From the NCBI RefSeq assembly GCF_026262505.1, contig NC_067205.1:12710001-12774000 (forward strand): a DNA stretch of 64,000 bases, in the 5' to 3' direction. The stretch is from Trichomonas vaginalis G3 (lineage: Eukaryota > Parabasalia > Trichomonadida > Trichomonadidae). Positions within the stretch are counted from its first letter, which is position 1; each line of letters starts with the position of its first letter. Made by a program: the position numbers and the translations under genes. Positions 28,944 to 36,831 of the stretch are shown one piece after another. Below the pieces are notes generated by a model. The model ran no database searches. It was not told where the DNA came from and was given only the letters and a program-made list of their open reading frames with translations.

Positions 28944-29999
28944 TCAATGAACGCGGTACCATGCGAATACAGTCACAAATGGTGGCATGTAATCTTTACC
29001 CGAGCCTGTTGGATTTGTTGTGAAAGTGTGTGAATGATTACCTGTGGTTCCACAGAAAATACCTGTGCTTGAATCTACTGGGTCAGTTGTGATATCATCT
29101 CTATTCATTCCCCATCTATACGAACCCGCTGCAAGATTTGTATAACCTCTTTTTGTTATTGAATGTGAATGATTTCCTGTTGTGTTTGTAGTTCCTGTAT
29201 GAGTGTGCGGTGGAAGGTTTGCTTCTTTAATTTTCTTCGAACCTCCTGTTTGCTTTGAATATCTAGCACAGTATAAGAATTTATCTACAATCTGCTTCCA
29301 CATACCAAAACCTAAAACACTTGCTGGATTTGTTGAGTTCATTGACGTATAAATAGAACCAACAGGATATAATGTTTGAAGAATTTCATTTTTCATGCTT
29401 GTAATCACATCATTTACTTCCGACTTCTTTGCATAATTTTCATTCACATATGTTTTATCTGCTTTAAGGTCTAAACATCCTGAAACCCATTCTGTATCAG
29501 CTTTAACTTTAAAAGTCTCCGATGTCCATTCATGATACCATTCAACCTTTTCTTTAATTTCATTATCTTTTTCATCAACATAAACCAAATTTGCCTTCTT
29601 ATTTAACTCACTATCCACATATTCCTTATCCACCTTCTTCATTATGTCGTTTAGGAAACCTTCTATGAATTCCTCATTTAAATTAAATCTTCCAATCTTC
29701 AAAACTTTAGGAAATGCATTTAATGCGTAATATCTCTGTTCTTCTGGTGGAATTGATGTTATATCATCCGTTATTCCTTTAATTTTTGAATTCATAAATA
29801 AAATTTCTTTTATATTTGATATCACTGCACCACCTTTGCAAACGAATTCGAAATGTTCATTTTTCAATACTATCTCCAAATCTCCATATTTCAACCTTTG
29901 CGTTTGTTCTCCCGTCTTTGAATTATATGCATATATGGCGTATGTAATGGTCTGAAGGACCTGGGTGCTTTGTGCCTTAAGTTGCTGTTGTTTAATCAT
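28944..29999 (-). CDS. phage-type tail-fibre/collar-domain protein
   Basis: 351 residues, intact in both elements. The N-terminal part (1-130) is of unknown fold. A helical repeat-like stalk (about 130-205) has KEYVDSELNKKANLVYVDEK. The C-terminal domain (about 210-351) has YPVGSIYTSMNSTNP, GFGMWKQIVDKFLYCA, TGGSKKIKEANLPPHTHTG, two NHSH motifs and a final PPFVTVFAWYRVH. This order is the collar/receptor-binding C-terminus of bacteriophage tail fibres, where HxH groups bind metal in the trimer. It lies at the head of the virion block, so it is a candidate vertex or attachment protein of a Maverick particle. That role is inferred; the domain is clear. Confidence 0.85.
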   Translation of the reverse strand: MIKQQQLKAQSTQVLQTITYAIYAYNSKTGEQTQRLKYGDLEIVLKNEHFEFVCKGGAVISNIKEILFMNSKIKGITDDITSIPPEEQRYYALNAFPKVLKIGRFNLNEEFIEGFLNDIMKKVDKEYVDSELNKKANLVYVDEKDNEIKEKVEWYHEWTSETFKVKADTEWVSGCLDLKADKTYVNENYAKKSEVNDVITSMKNEILQTLYPVGSIYTSMNSTNPASVLGFGMWKQIVDKFLYCARYSKQTGGSKKIKEANLPPHTHTGTTNTTGNHSHSITKRGYTNLAAGSYRWGMNRDDITTDPVDSSTGIFCGTTGNHSHTFTTNPTGSGKDYMPPFVTVFAWYRVH

Positions 30000-30023
30000 T
30001 TATTATGATTTAAAAATAAATAT

Positions 30024-30734
30024 TTAATCTGTTATCTCATCAGCTATTTTTTCTATTTGAAATTGCCATAATATTTCATTCATGAATTCTAAATCACAAT
30101 CAAATAGGTCAGTTATTCTAAATTTAATATTTGATAAATCTTTTGAATGAAGAATAAATGAATTCCCGGATAATTGAAACGGATATGATAAAGAAAATGT
30201 GTTTAAGTTGATGGATAAAATGTTTTGTATTGATGGGTAAGAGTTAGGGTCTAATGTTTGATGTGAAAATCTCATTGGGGTATTAACTTTATCACATTTG
30301 ATTAAAATGAAATTGGAACCAGTGTCAGAATACAAAACATCCCCAACATCTTTTTCAAAATTTAATATTCCCAACAATGAACGAAGATGAGGAGTACAAA
30401 ATTTAATTTTCAGCGGAAATTTAATAAGGTTATTTATTTCATCAAGTTCAAAAAGTTTATCGGGTTTTGATTTAAAATTTTCTTCATACCATACGATAAA
30501 TGATTCATTTAAATAACTTAAAATCATGTTAATATCCCATTTCGTTATCACATTATTTATATACATATCATACGTTTTTTCATGGTCATCTTTAATAAAT
30601 GATATATAATCTGAAGGGTCTAAAAGAATGGGATTAAATTTACCACTCACAGAAACGAGAGTAACATTATAAATTCCGCTAACTGTTAAATTTAATTCAC
30701 AACTATTATTCGAAATAATATTGATAATTGACAT
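30024..30734 (-). CDS. virion-block protein, possible minor capsid (penton-like)
   Basis: 236 residues, beta-rich composition with alternating hydrophobics. KTYDMYINNVITKWDINMIL (about 52-71) and the ending RITDLFDCDLEFMNEILWQF resemble the layout of single jelly-roll minor capsid proteins of Polinton-like viruses, but I see no diagnostic residues. It sits between the tail-fibre gene and the divergent 160-residue gene. The start is only 19 bp from the opposite start at 30754. Intact in Mav2 (55806-56516). Assignment is tentative and mostly positional. Confidence 0.45.
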   Translation of the reverse strand: MSIINIISNNSCELNLTVSGIYNVTLVSVSGKFNPILLDPSDYISFIKDDHEKTYDMYINNVITKWDINMILSYLNESFIVWYEENFKSKPDKLFELDEINNLIKFPLKIKFCTPHLRSLLGILNFEKDVGDVLYSDTGSNFILIKCDKVNTPMRFSHQTLDPNSYPSIQNILSINLNTFSLSYPFQLSGNSFILHSKDLSNIKFRITDLFDCDLEFMNEILWQFQIEKIADEITD

Positions 30735-30753
30735 TTTTATTACGATTAAAAAT
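30735..30753. promoter_or_regulatory. 19-bp divergent intergenic segment
   Basis: TTTTTATTACGATTAAAAAT-like sequence separates two divergent start codons. Both genes must use promoter elements inside this segment or inside the opposing coding sequence. Identical in Mav2 (56517-56535). Confidence 0.45.
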
Positions 30754-31233
30754 ATGGTAAAGCGTTATTTTCCAGTGATAAATAAAACTAGAATAAGATT
30801 ACCTCAAGAATTCATAAATTCAACGAATAAGAAATTCATTCATGTTATAAATTTTAGTGTTTTCAGAAAATATGAGTCAATGTCATATTCATCAACAGGT
30901 TATATTTCACTTCATTCAAATTTAGTTCAATCAAACCCATATAATGACCATTTCATAAGATTTTCAGATGGTATTAAAAATGTAATTGATAGATTAAAAT
31001 ATGAACAGATTGACAATATCGAATTTTTGGAATTTTGGTTTAAATATCCTGATGGAAAAAAGATTGAAGTTAAAGATAAAGCTGATACTATAACAAAAAC
31101 AATTACAATGACCGATCCAGATAGTGGGGAACAAAAAGAAATAAAACAAACGATAGAAACTGGTGAAAGGTCAATTATTATTGATTATGATTCAAAGGAT
31201 TATTATTCAATAATGTTAATGCTTGAATATTAA
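30754..31233 (+). CDS. hypothetical virion-block protein
   Basis: 159 residues from ATG 30754 (MVKRYFPVINKTRIRLPQEF); the upstream TTG is not needed. Beta-rich start, Tyr/Ser-rich stretch (YESMSYSSTGYISLHSNLV), then a charged strand-turn region (KTITMTDPDSGEQKEIKQTI) and the C-terminus YYSIMLMLEY. No family recognised. Identical in length in Mav2. The only plus-strand gene in the middle of the virion block; its stop overlaps the convergent next gene by four bases. Confidence 0.7.
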   Translation: MVKRYFPVINKTRIRLPQEFINSTNKKFIHVINFSVFRKYESMSYSSTGYISLHSNLVQSNPYNDHFIRFSDGIKNVIDRLKYEQIDNIEFLEFWFKYPDGKKIEVKDKADTITKTITMTDPDSGEQKEIKQTIETGERSIIIDYDSKDYYSIMLMLEY

Positions 31234-31571
31234 ATAGCCTTAACAAAGAATTTTTTAAGTGATATTTTATATTCATCAACTATTTTATTATAAATATCAT
31301 TATATGTTAAATGAAGTTCAGTTGTTGTTCCGTTCTTTGATATCTTAATTGTGCTAATATCCTTTATAGGATTTATTTTTGCAACTGTTCCGCAGCATGA
31401 AACCTCATCATCTATGAAAAATTGAATCTTAACGTCTGAATCTTGAACATCACAAAGAATGGCGATAATGTGAATTAATGATTCATAAGGTAAAATAATT
31501 AAACCGGATTGGTCAATTAAATTTATTATTGAATCATAATTATTAATTATTATATCACGGTAAATTTTCAT
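31230..31571 (-). CDS. hypothetical protein, 113 residues
   Basis: Starts MKIYRDIIINNYDSI, with a central DVKIQFFIDDEVSCCGTVAK and an ending DEYKISLKKFFVKAI. Mixed alpha/beta pattern with an adjacent Cys pair. Conserved in Mav2 with one or two substitutions. No family recognised; part of the virion block. Confidence 0.65.
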   Translation of the reverse strand: MKIYRDIIINNYDSIINLIDQSGLIILPYESLIHIIAILCDVQDSDVKIQFFIDDEVSCCGTVAKINPIKDISTIKISKNGTTTELHLTYNDIYNKIVDEYKISLKKFFVKAI

Positions 31572-31593
31572 TAATTCAGAATTAATGTCTATT

Positions 31594-31896
31594 TTATATG
31601 GGTTCTCGATGTTTGATGAAAGAGGTGGGGGTATGTTGGATAAGTGGGAATTTCAACAGGTTCTTTACCGGTTCAGATAAAATGATTGGGTCTCCATCTT
31701 CTTTATTTTGCTCCTCCTCCTTTTTCGGTAAGTCACGAGTTAATAAATTTGGTTGAGTTGCTGACCTTGTTAGTTCAGGGCTAACATTAACTTTAACATT
31801 TTGAATAATTCGTGATTTATCATCATTTACGTGATAACCAACCTTAATCTCTGCTTTTGCGTTAGTGTTCTTTTGACTAGTGAAACGTCTTCTCAT
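31594..31896 (-). CDS. small basic virion-block protein, C-terminus shifted
   Basis: 100 residues with a basic start MRRRFTSQKNTNAKAEIKV, then IIQNVKVNVSPELTRSATQ and an acidic linker. The C-terminal 25 residues differ from Mav2 because of one missing G near 31673 (TACCGGTTC against TACCGGGTTC), which changes the frame. Which copy holds the original end is not certain; Mav2 ends 105 residues long and Pro/His-rich. It could be a DNA-condensing or scaffold peptide; that is speculation from charge. Confidence 0.55.
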   Translation of the reverse strand: MRRRFTSQKNTNAKAEIKVGYHVNDDKSRIIQNVKVNVSPELTRSATQPNLLTRDLPKKEEEQNKEDGDPIILSEPVKNLLKFPLIQHTPTSFIKHREPI

Positions 31897-31928
31897 TTAT
31901 ATTCGAATAAAAAAATATATTTAAACTT

Positions 31929-32828
31929 TTATTTTACTGGAACTTTTGAATCTATTATTCCCTGTATTTGTTCATGAAGTTGATTTTTAGCTGTTTCATC
32001 GAAATTAATAGACCGAATATATTCATTAATTGCATTCTTATAATCATCTGATTTCTCAAATTTTCTTTTATCTGATTCCTTAACTAAATCATAAGTTAAA
32101 CCTCGTTGCTGATATAATGGTTTCTTAATTAAATCTTTGAATGCTTGAGATAAAGCACCTGATGCAATTCTTGCTACTATAATTGGTTGGAATTGCTGTT
32201 TAAGTTCATCTTTAACATTTGCGAAAACTGGATCGAATAAAGCAACTTTAAAGAATTTCTTAGCTGAAATTTCAGGTCTAATATTTGCATATTGACCATC
32301 AAACTGGTTAGAATATCGTGGTAATCCATCCGGTCCCTCTTTAATAGCATTTAATTCTTCATTGAAATAAGAATATGGATTATGACGGTATGAATTAATT
32401 GGACCATTTTCACCTTCTCCAATGTATTGTTTAACAGCTTTTCCATTTTCATCAAATTGCATAGGATAACGTTCATTATATGCTTTACGTTTAGGATAAT
32501 CAGATATAGTTAATTTATAACCATTTATGACTTTAATATTACCTTGACCATCAGTAACGAAAACTTCATTTATACCATCAGGTTTTCCATTTGGACCCGT
32601 AATGTCTGCTTCGTGTGCTTCCCAATTTGGACCATGACGTTTGGCATATGCTTGAGCTTCTGGTAATGTTAAAACGTTTCTCATTTGTTTAACATCTTTT
32701 TGAAGACCAGCAACAATATGAACTAATTCTTTCATTCCATCAGGAACTTTCATAGTTCTATTATATACACCCCTTTTGTTTGTCCCCTGTTTTAATGGAA
32801 CCTGTAGAAGATTTGCTATTTCTGTCAT
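31929..32828 (-). CDS. conserved Maverick virion-block protein, 299 residues
   Basis: Intact in both elements. Helical N-terminus ([12 protein letters not shown], then a coiled region about 30-50), a conserved central block ([57 protein letters not shown], about 54-125), then [19 protein letters not shown] and a helical Lys-rich C-terminus. The central block looks like a strongly constrained structural domain. I do not recognise a named family. Position next to ATPase and major capsid genes suggests a capsid-associated role. Confidence 0.65.
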
Positions 32829-32868
32829 GTTTAATTATAAATAAAAAATAAAAATTAATTATAAAAAG

Positions 32869-33694
32869 TTAATCAAATTTAACACCTCCTTTATTTAAAT
32901 CAACTATTATTTTCCCATGTTCACCTAATTGCTGATATTGTGTGTAAAGTTCATTAATGCTCATTGGTAAATTCACTTGATAAAGCATAACGTTCAACTG
33001 TTGACGACTAAACCCACTGAAAATGAAAAGTGTTGATAGATTTGATTTAATGTTTGTGCTTAATGCTTTGAAGTATTGAACAGCCATGAAGAATGAACAC
33101 TGAATGTGTCGACATTGAGTTAATAATGATTAAAATATGATTTCTCATTTGTTATTAGTTTTGATTTTACTGCATCATCTAGAAAAATGAGTGAATGCAA
33201 AAATTCTCTATCAAAATTTGAAATAGAAAGTGTTTCAAATAATTCATCCCGTTGTTTATCAATAATTTTATCCTCTAATCCTTGCTTCTTGATTGTATTA
33301 TATAATTCTTTATACATTAAAAAGTTTTTTAAATAATCTTCTGCTTCTTCTTGTGATAAATAAATAATTGGAATTTTGATTAAATGCTTTAAAGATTCAA
33401 ATGTATCATCTGAATGTGAACCTGAACGGTTGATATAAATTAACACATGTGAATAGGGGAAGTGTTAGCAATAATGATAATTTGTTTTAATATCGTTAAT
33501 GTTTTACCTTTATTTTGTTTACCAATTGCTGCAGTGATTGAATTTAAGTAACATTCAGAATATGGAATTTTCATTAATTTTTCCTTAGATAGAGCATTTC
33601 TATTATCACTCAATGCTTCATTAATTATATCATCTACGTATGTATTATATACTCCTGCTAATTCTTCATAAGGAGTGGATGAATTTAAATCCAT
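32869..33694 (-). pseudogene. FtsK/HerA-type genome-packaging ATPase, two frameshifts
   Basis: Three consecutive frames make one gene of about 275 codons. The first (ATG at 33694, MDLNSSTPYEELAG) holds the Walker A GKQNKGKT and stops early after a one-base loss near 33460. The second holds the Walker B region LHSLIFLDDAVKS. A further one-base loss near 33126 leads into the third (MAVQYFKALSTNIKSN, FIFSGFSRQQLNVM). A32-like ATPases pump DNA into capsids of Polintons and related viruses. The Mav2 copy is joined at the second site but has a stop in Walker A. Confidence 0.82.
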
Positions 33695-33718
33695 TTAATC
33701 AAAAATAAATTTATAATT

Positions 33719-35359
33719 TTAAACATTTCTATTCATCAATATTTCATCATATGAACTTCTATACTGTGGTGGTGTACCTGTTGAATGATATTTCAAACCT
33801 TCATCCGGTGTCCATGTCCAAGATGTAGTCCTAGTAAACCAAACCTGAGGAGGATTTGTCACCTTTGAACAGTAAGTGTCATTTTCACCCTGAATGATTG
33901 GATAAGCTTTCACTTGTACTGTAACTTGTGAGTTGAAAGTTTCTAATCCATCAAAGAATATACCCGCTCCATCACGTTGAACTGGAATAGTGCATAAGAA
34001 TGAAGTTTGGTCTTTCCATGTTCTAGCTAATGGCGTGCCATTATCATCATTCAGTGGTCTAGTTAATGAGTCCTCGTATTCTTCTGTGTATTCATTCACT
34101 CCATCTAAATCAGAAGCTTGAAGCATACGTGTAAAGAATATGTCACCCACTGTGGTCATCGCTTGATCGGGGAAGTTTCTGGAATCTATAGTGACCTGAA
34201 GACCTCGAAGCATTGGATTTTCTAAAACTGTTCTTTGCATTGCATTCTTCGGAAATGTTAACACAACATCTGTAACATTATGAAGAGCGTATGAGAAATC
34301 TGAGCTGATACCTTCAGGAGTGATGCAACCTCCATTTAGTGAACGAACGTCAATATGTTGAGCTGGAATCATGAATGGATCTTCCTTACTGAATAAACGT
34401 GGTATTGCTTTAACTGATTCTTCAATTAAACCGTATCCTGGTGTAATGCATTTATCCTCTAAAACTTCCATCTTTGTGCATGAAATAATAACGTCATCAA
34501 CTGTTGCGTCAGCAGATGTAGCGGCTAAGCTTGTAATTAATTTGGCAGGAAGTCCGATTTGTTGGAATTTGCGATCATATTTATAAACATGATTCATAAT
34601 CTTTTCATAATTTTCATCAGTTATCTTTTCATAAACGTAATTTTGTAAATCAGCAACTCTTAACATGTCAACCTGACAAAATACTAAAGTATCCCTGAAA
34701 ACATAATATTTAAGAATGATATCACCAAATGATTTAGGATAATCATCGAACGCCTGAAATGCTAACAAATCATTTACCGGAATAATCATATCAAAAGTGA
34801 CATCAACTTCTTCATTTGCTCTCTTGAAAACTTCTGAAGGGTCAATATATTTACCACATACTGAGTTATCATATTTTTGAACATTATTATATAACGAATG
34901 AACAAACTTTTTAACTTTCCTTTCTGATTTTGGTTTATATGTTGCAAATGCGAAAGATTCACGGGCGCAATCCATCTGAAGATAACCGGCATCACCTCTT
35001 TCGGTTTCTACTTCTAATTGTTTAAAGCTTTGATTTGATGATTTGTAACCAACGAATAAACGCATGCATTTAAAAGCGGCATCACATGTGAAAGCTTTAT
35101 TTGAAACTAGAGTTGCTTTAACTTTGCGTTTAATATATGTGTCACCTAATTGGTTCACATCATGAGCTGGATTTGTAATTCTTAAATGAGTTTGTTTATC
35201 ATCAAAATATGGAGCATCAGAGTCATAGCATGAACTTTCAAGTTCTCTATAATATCTTCTACCATCATTCTTTGCGAATATTTCATTTATCTTTTCGAAT
35301 GAGTGAAACACATTTCCATTAATTGGTTTGGTGTTTGGCACTAAATAGTTAGTCGTCAT
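33719..35359 (-). CDS. major capsid protein, probable double jelly-roll
   Basis: 546 residues, the largest intact product of the element. It is beta-rich throughout, opening MTTNYLVPNTKPINGNVFHS, with a middle stretch FDMIIPVNDLLAFQAFDDYP and a C-terminal half containing LRGLQVTIDSRNFPDQAMTT and VQVKAYPIIQG. Size, location beside the ATPase and composition fit the Polinton major capsid protein, a double jelly-roll forming pseudo-hexameric capsomers. The assignment rests on position and general resemblance to trichomonad Maverick capsid genes; no short signature exists. Mav2 has four frame breaks in this gene. Confidence 0.7.
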   Translation of the reverse strand: MTTNYLVPNTKPINGNVFHSFEKINEIFAKNDGRRYYRELESSCYDSDAPYFDDKQTHLRITNPAHDVNQLGDTYIKRKVKATLVSNKAFTCDAAFKCMRLFVGYKSSNQSFKQLEVETERGDAGYLQMDCARESFAFATYKPKSERKVKKFVHSLYNNVQKYDNSVCGKYIDPSEVFKRANEEVDVTFDMIIPVNDLLAFQAFDDYPKSFGDIILKYYVFRDTLVFCQVDMLRVADLQNYVYEKITDENYEKIMNHVYKYDRKFQQIGLPAKLITSLAATSADATVDDVIISCTKMEVLEDKCITPGYGLIEESVKAIPRLFSKEDPFMIPAQHIDVRSLNGGCITPEGISSDFSYALHNVTDVVLTFPKNAMQRTVLENPMLRGLQVTIDSRNFPDQAMTTVGDIFFTRMLQASDLDGVNEYTEEYEDSLTRPLNDDNGTPLARTWKDQTSFLCTIPVQRDGAGIFFDGLETFNSQVTVQVKAYPIIQGENDTYCSKVTNPPQVWFTRTTSWTWTPDEGLKYHSTGTPPQYRSSYDEILMNRNV

Positions 35360-35428
35360 TTATTAATAAATAAAAAATCAAAATTAAAAGATGAAAATGA
35401 ATTTTTAATTTTAATGAAATAATCAACT

Positions 35429-35644
35429 ATGGCTGCAGGTATATTTAAGAAACTGTGGGATAAAGTAAAAAGAGGAGCGCATAAAGTTTGGGAAACAATG
35501 AAGAAGGGAGCAAATTGGATATTTAAGAATAAAGAAGCAATTAGTGACATTGCTGAATCAATAACACCAAAAGCTGCCCCAATAAGAGAAGTTTTAAATA
35601 AAGGAGAAAAAGTTTATCAAAGACTTCAACCGATACTAAGATAA
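35429..35644 (+). CDS. small cationic amphipathic protein, 71 residues
   Basis: MAAGIFKKLWDKVKRGAHKV continues into a second amphipathic stretch and a basic C-terminus. Strong alternation of Lys/Arg with aromatic and aliphatic residues predicts a membrane-active helix. The first 13 residues match the start of the divergently placed 78-residue gene (MAAGFFKKLWDGIKK), indicating duplication of the N-terminal helix. Virion peptides with comparable character (for example adenovirus pVI) disrupt endosomal membranes; equivalence here is inferred. Intact in Mav2. Confidence 0.65.
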   Translation: MAAGIFKKLWDKVKRGAHKVWETMKKGANWIFKNKEAISDIAESITPKAAPIREVLNKGEKVYQRLQPILR

Positions 35645-35662
35645 AAATAATTTATTTTTCCA

Positions 35663-35899
35663 CTATTTACCTCCTATTTTATTAAGTATTCCTTCAGCAA
35701 TTCCACCAACTGCGTTACCTGCTTGTGCTCCCATCGCCGGATTACCTGCTTTAGTACCTAATACTCCACCTATGATAGTTCCTGCCGTTTTCGCTACTGG
35801 TGCCAAAAAGTTTGCAACGGGTTTAATAATCTTTTTATAAACCCAACCCGCAGCTTTCTTAATTCCATCCCATAATTTTTTAAAGAATCCTGCCGCCAT
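35663..35899 (-). CDS. small amphipathic, Gly/Ala-rich protein, 78 residues
   Basis: Begins MAAGFFKKLWDGIKKAAGWV, then a Gly/Ala-rich hydrophobic segment (TAGTIIGGVLGTKAG and following, about 38-70) long enough to sit in a membrane. The N-terminal helix is shared with the 71-residue gene facing it across 18 bp. The pair flanks the capsid gene at the end of the virion block. Possibly a membrane or minor virion component. Mav2 differs at two or three positions. Confidence 0.65.
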   Translation of the reverse strand: MAAGFFKKLWDGIKKAAGWVYKKIIKPVANFLAPVAKTAGTIIGGVLGTKAGNPAMGAQAGNAVGGIAEGILNKIGGK

Positions 35900-35965
35900 T
35901 TCTGATTTAATATTAATTAAAAAATATATTTCATCACTTATATTCTAATTTTTATTTAATGATAA

Positions 35966-36334
35966 ATGAAACCGATTTTGAAAATAAATGAAACAGAGGA
36001 GGAAGAAATAAATGAAAGTGAAAATGTTCAACAAAAAATAAACGTTGTTAAACCAATTACTGAAATAAAAATTTTTTCATCTGTTGAAGAATTTAATGAC
36101 TATTATGCTAATAATAAAAAATTATTTGAAGAATTGACAACGTGTAAATTGAATAAAATGTTTAAAGTTGATGGATTCAAAATTTCAAAAATAAAAGGAG
36201 TGGTTAGTTTGAAATCTATTCCTCAATCAAGAATCACCTCATTAATGAAAATTGATGATTTAACAAAAAGAATAGAAGAGATTGAAGAAAGAATGAATCA
36301 AATAATTGATTTCATAAATTCAAATAATCATTAG
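35966..36334 (+). CDS. coiled-coil hypothetical protein near the right end
   Basis: 122 residues. Acidic start (NETEEEEINESENV), a conserved middle (FNDYYANNKKLFEELTTCKL, NKMFKVDGFKISKIKG) and a C-terminal coiled coil (DDLTKRIEEIEERMNQ, about 97-112). The middle is compact and basic and could bind DNA. A truncated copy lies at the left end of Mav2 because the Mav2 terminal repeat extends into this gene. The last gene before the right terminal repeat. Confidence 0.65.
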   Translation: MKPILKINETEEEEINESENVQQKINVVKPITEIKIFSSVEEFNDYYANNKKLFEELTTCKLNKMFKVDGFKISKIKGVVSLKSIPQSRITSLMKIDDLTKRIEEIEERMNQIIDFINSNNH

Positions 36335-36420
36335 TTTCTTAAAGTTCAATGTTGATTCTGAGACATGAATTTTTAAAGTTTATTTTTTATTCATTTTTCT
36401 CGTTTATGACTCCATTGATT

Positions 36421-36725
36421 CCATTCAGGATTTAAACAATGTTTAATTAATCGCGGAATATCTGACATCATCTATATATAGCTTCTTTTATAAAAGATAA
36501 AAAAATAAATTATTTTAAAATTAATGTTAATTTTTTAAAATGTGTTTAGTATATAATATTTATTACTAATTTATTTAATAATGTCGCGCTTTCTTACGAA
36601 TTCATGACTTAAAAAACGTAAGAAAAAATTTTTATATCATCTATATATAGAAGATGTGAAAATATACCTTCATCTATATATAGACGTAACAAAAAAAGTC
36701 ACACAACCCTTCCTATCCTACTACT
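36421..36725 (-). repeat. Mav1 right terminal inverted repeat
   Basis: 305 bp, inverted copy of 15824-16128, ending CCTATCCTACTACT. It includes a mirrored start of the left-end gene (the MMSDIPRLIKH codons read on the minus strand from 36474), which is not followed by the rest of that gene. Confidence 0.92.
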
Positions 36726-36731
36726 AAATGT
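36726..36731 (+). repeat. Mav1 target-site duplication, right
   Basis: AAATGT, same as 15818-15823. Confidence 0.92.
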
Positions 36732-36831
36732 AATTTGTTGTAACTATAGCAAGCAATTAATAGCTCTGATTATTATTCAAGCGATTAACGCCTTTTATGA
36801 TCTATTTTCACTTTTTATTTCATTTTTATTT

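Larger units (their letters stand above)
15824..36725. mobile_element. Maverick/Polinton element 1 (Mav1)
   Basis: 20,902 bp, bounded by 305-bp terminal inverted repeats starting AGTAGTAGG and a 6-bp target duplication. The left half carries replication and integration genes on the plus strand (polymerase, integrase). A cargo island lies between inverted tandem arrays (23.6-28.8 kb). The right half is a virion block, mainly minus strand (tail fibre, ATPase, major capsid protein). Polymerase, integrase and ATPase each carry at least one break, while the capsid and tail-fibre genes are intact. No adenain-like protease was recognised. Confidence 0.95.

Noticed and set aside
30024-30734. Firm call as penton/minor capsid protein
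   Set aside because: Only position and general beta-rich character support it; kept as tentative rather than assigned.
35356-35550. 64-codon hydrophobic frame opposite the cationic peptide gene
   Set aside because: It is the complement of the 71-residue gene, whose frame matches the facing paralogue; the hydrophobic look is a by-product of Lys-rich codons on the other strand.
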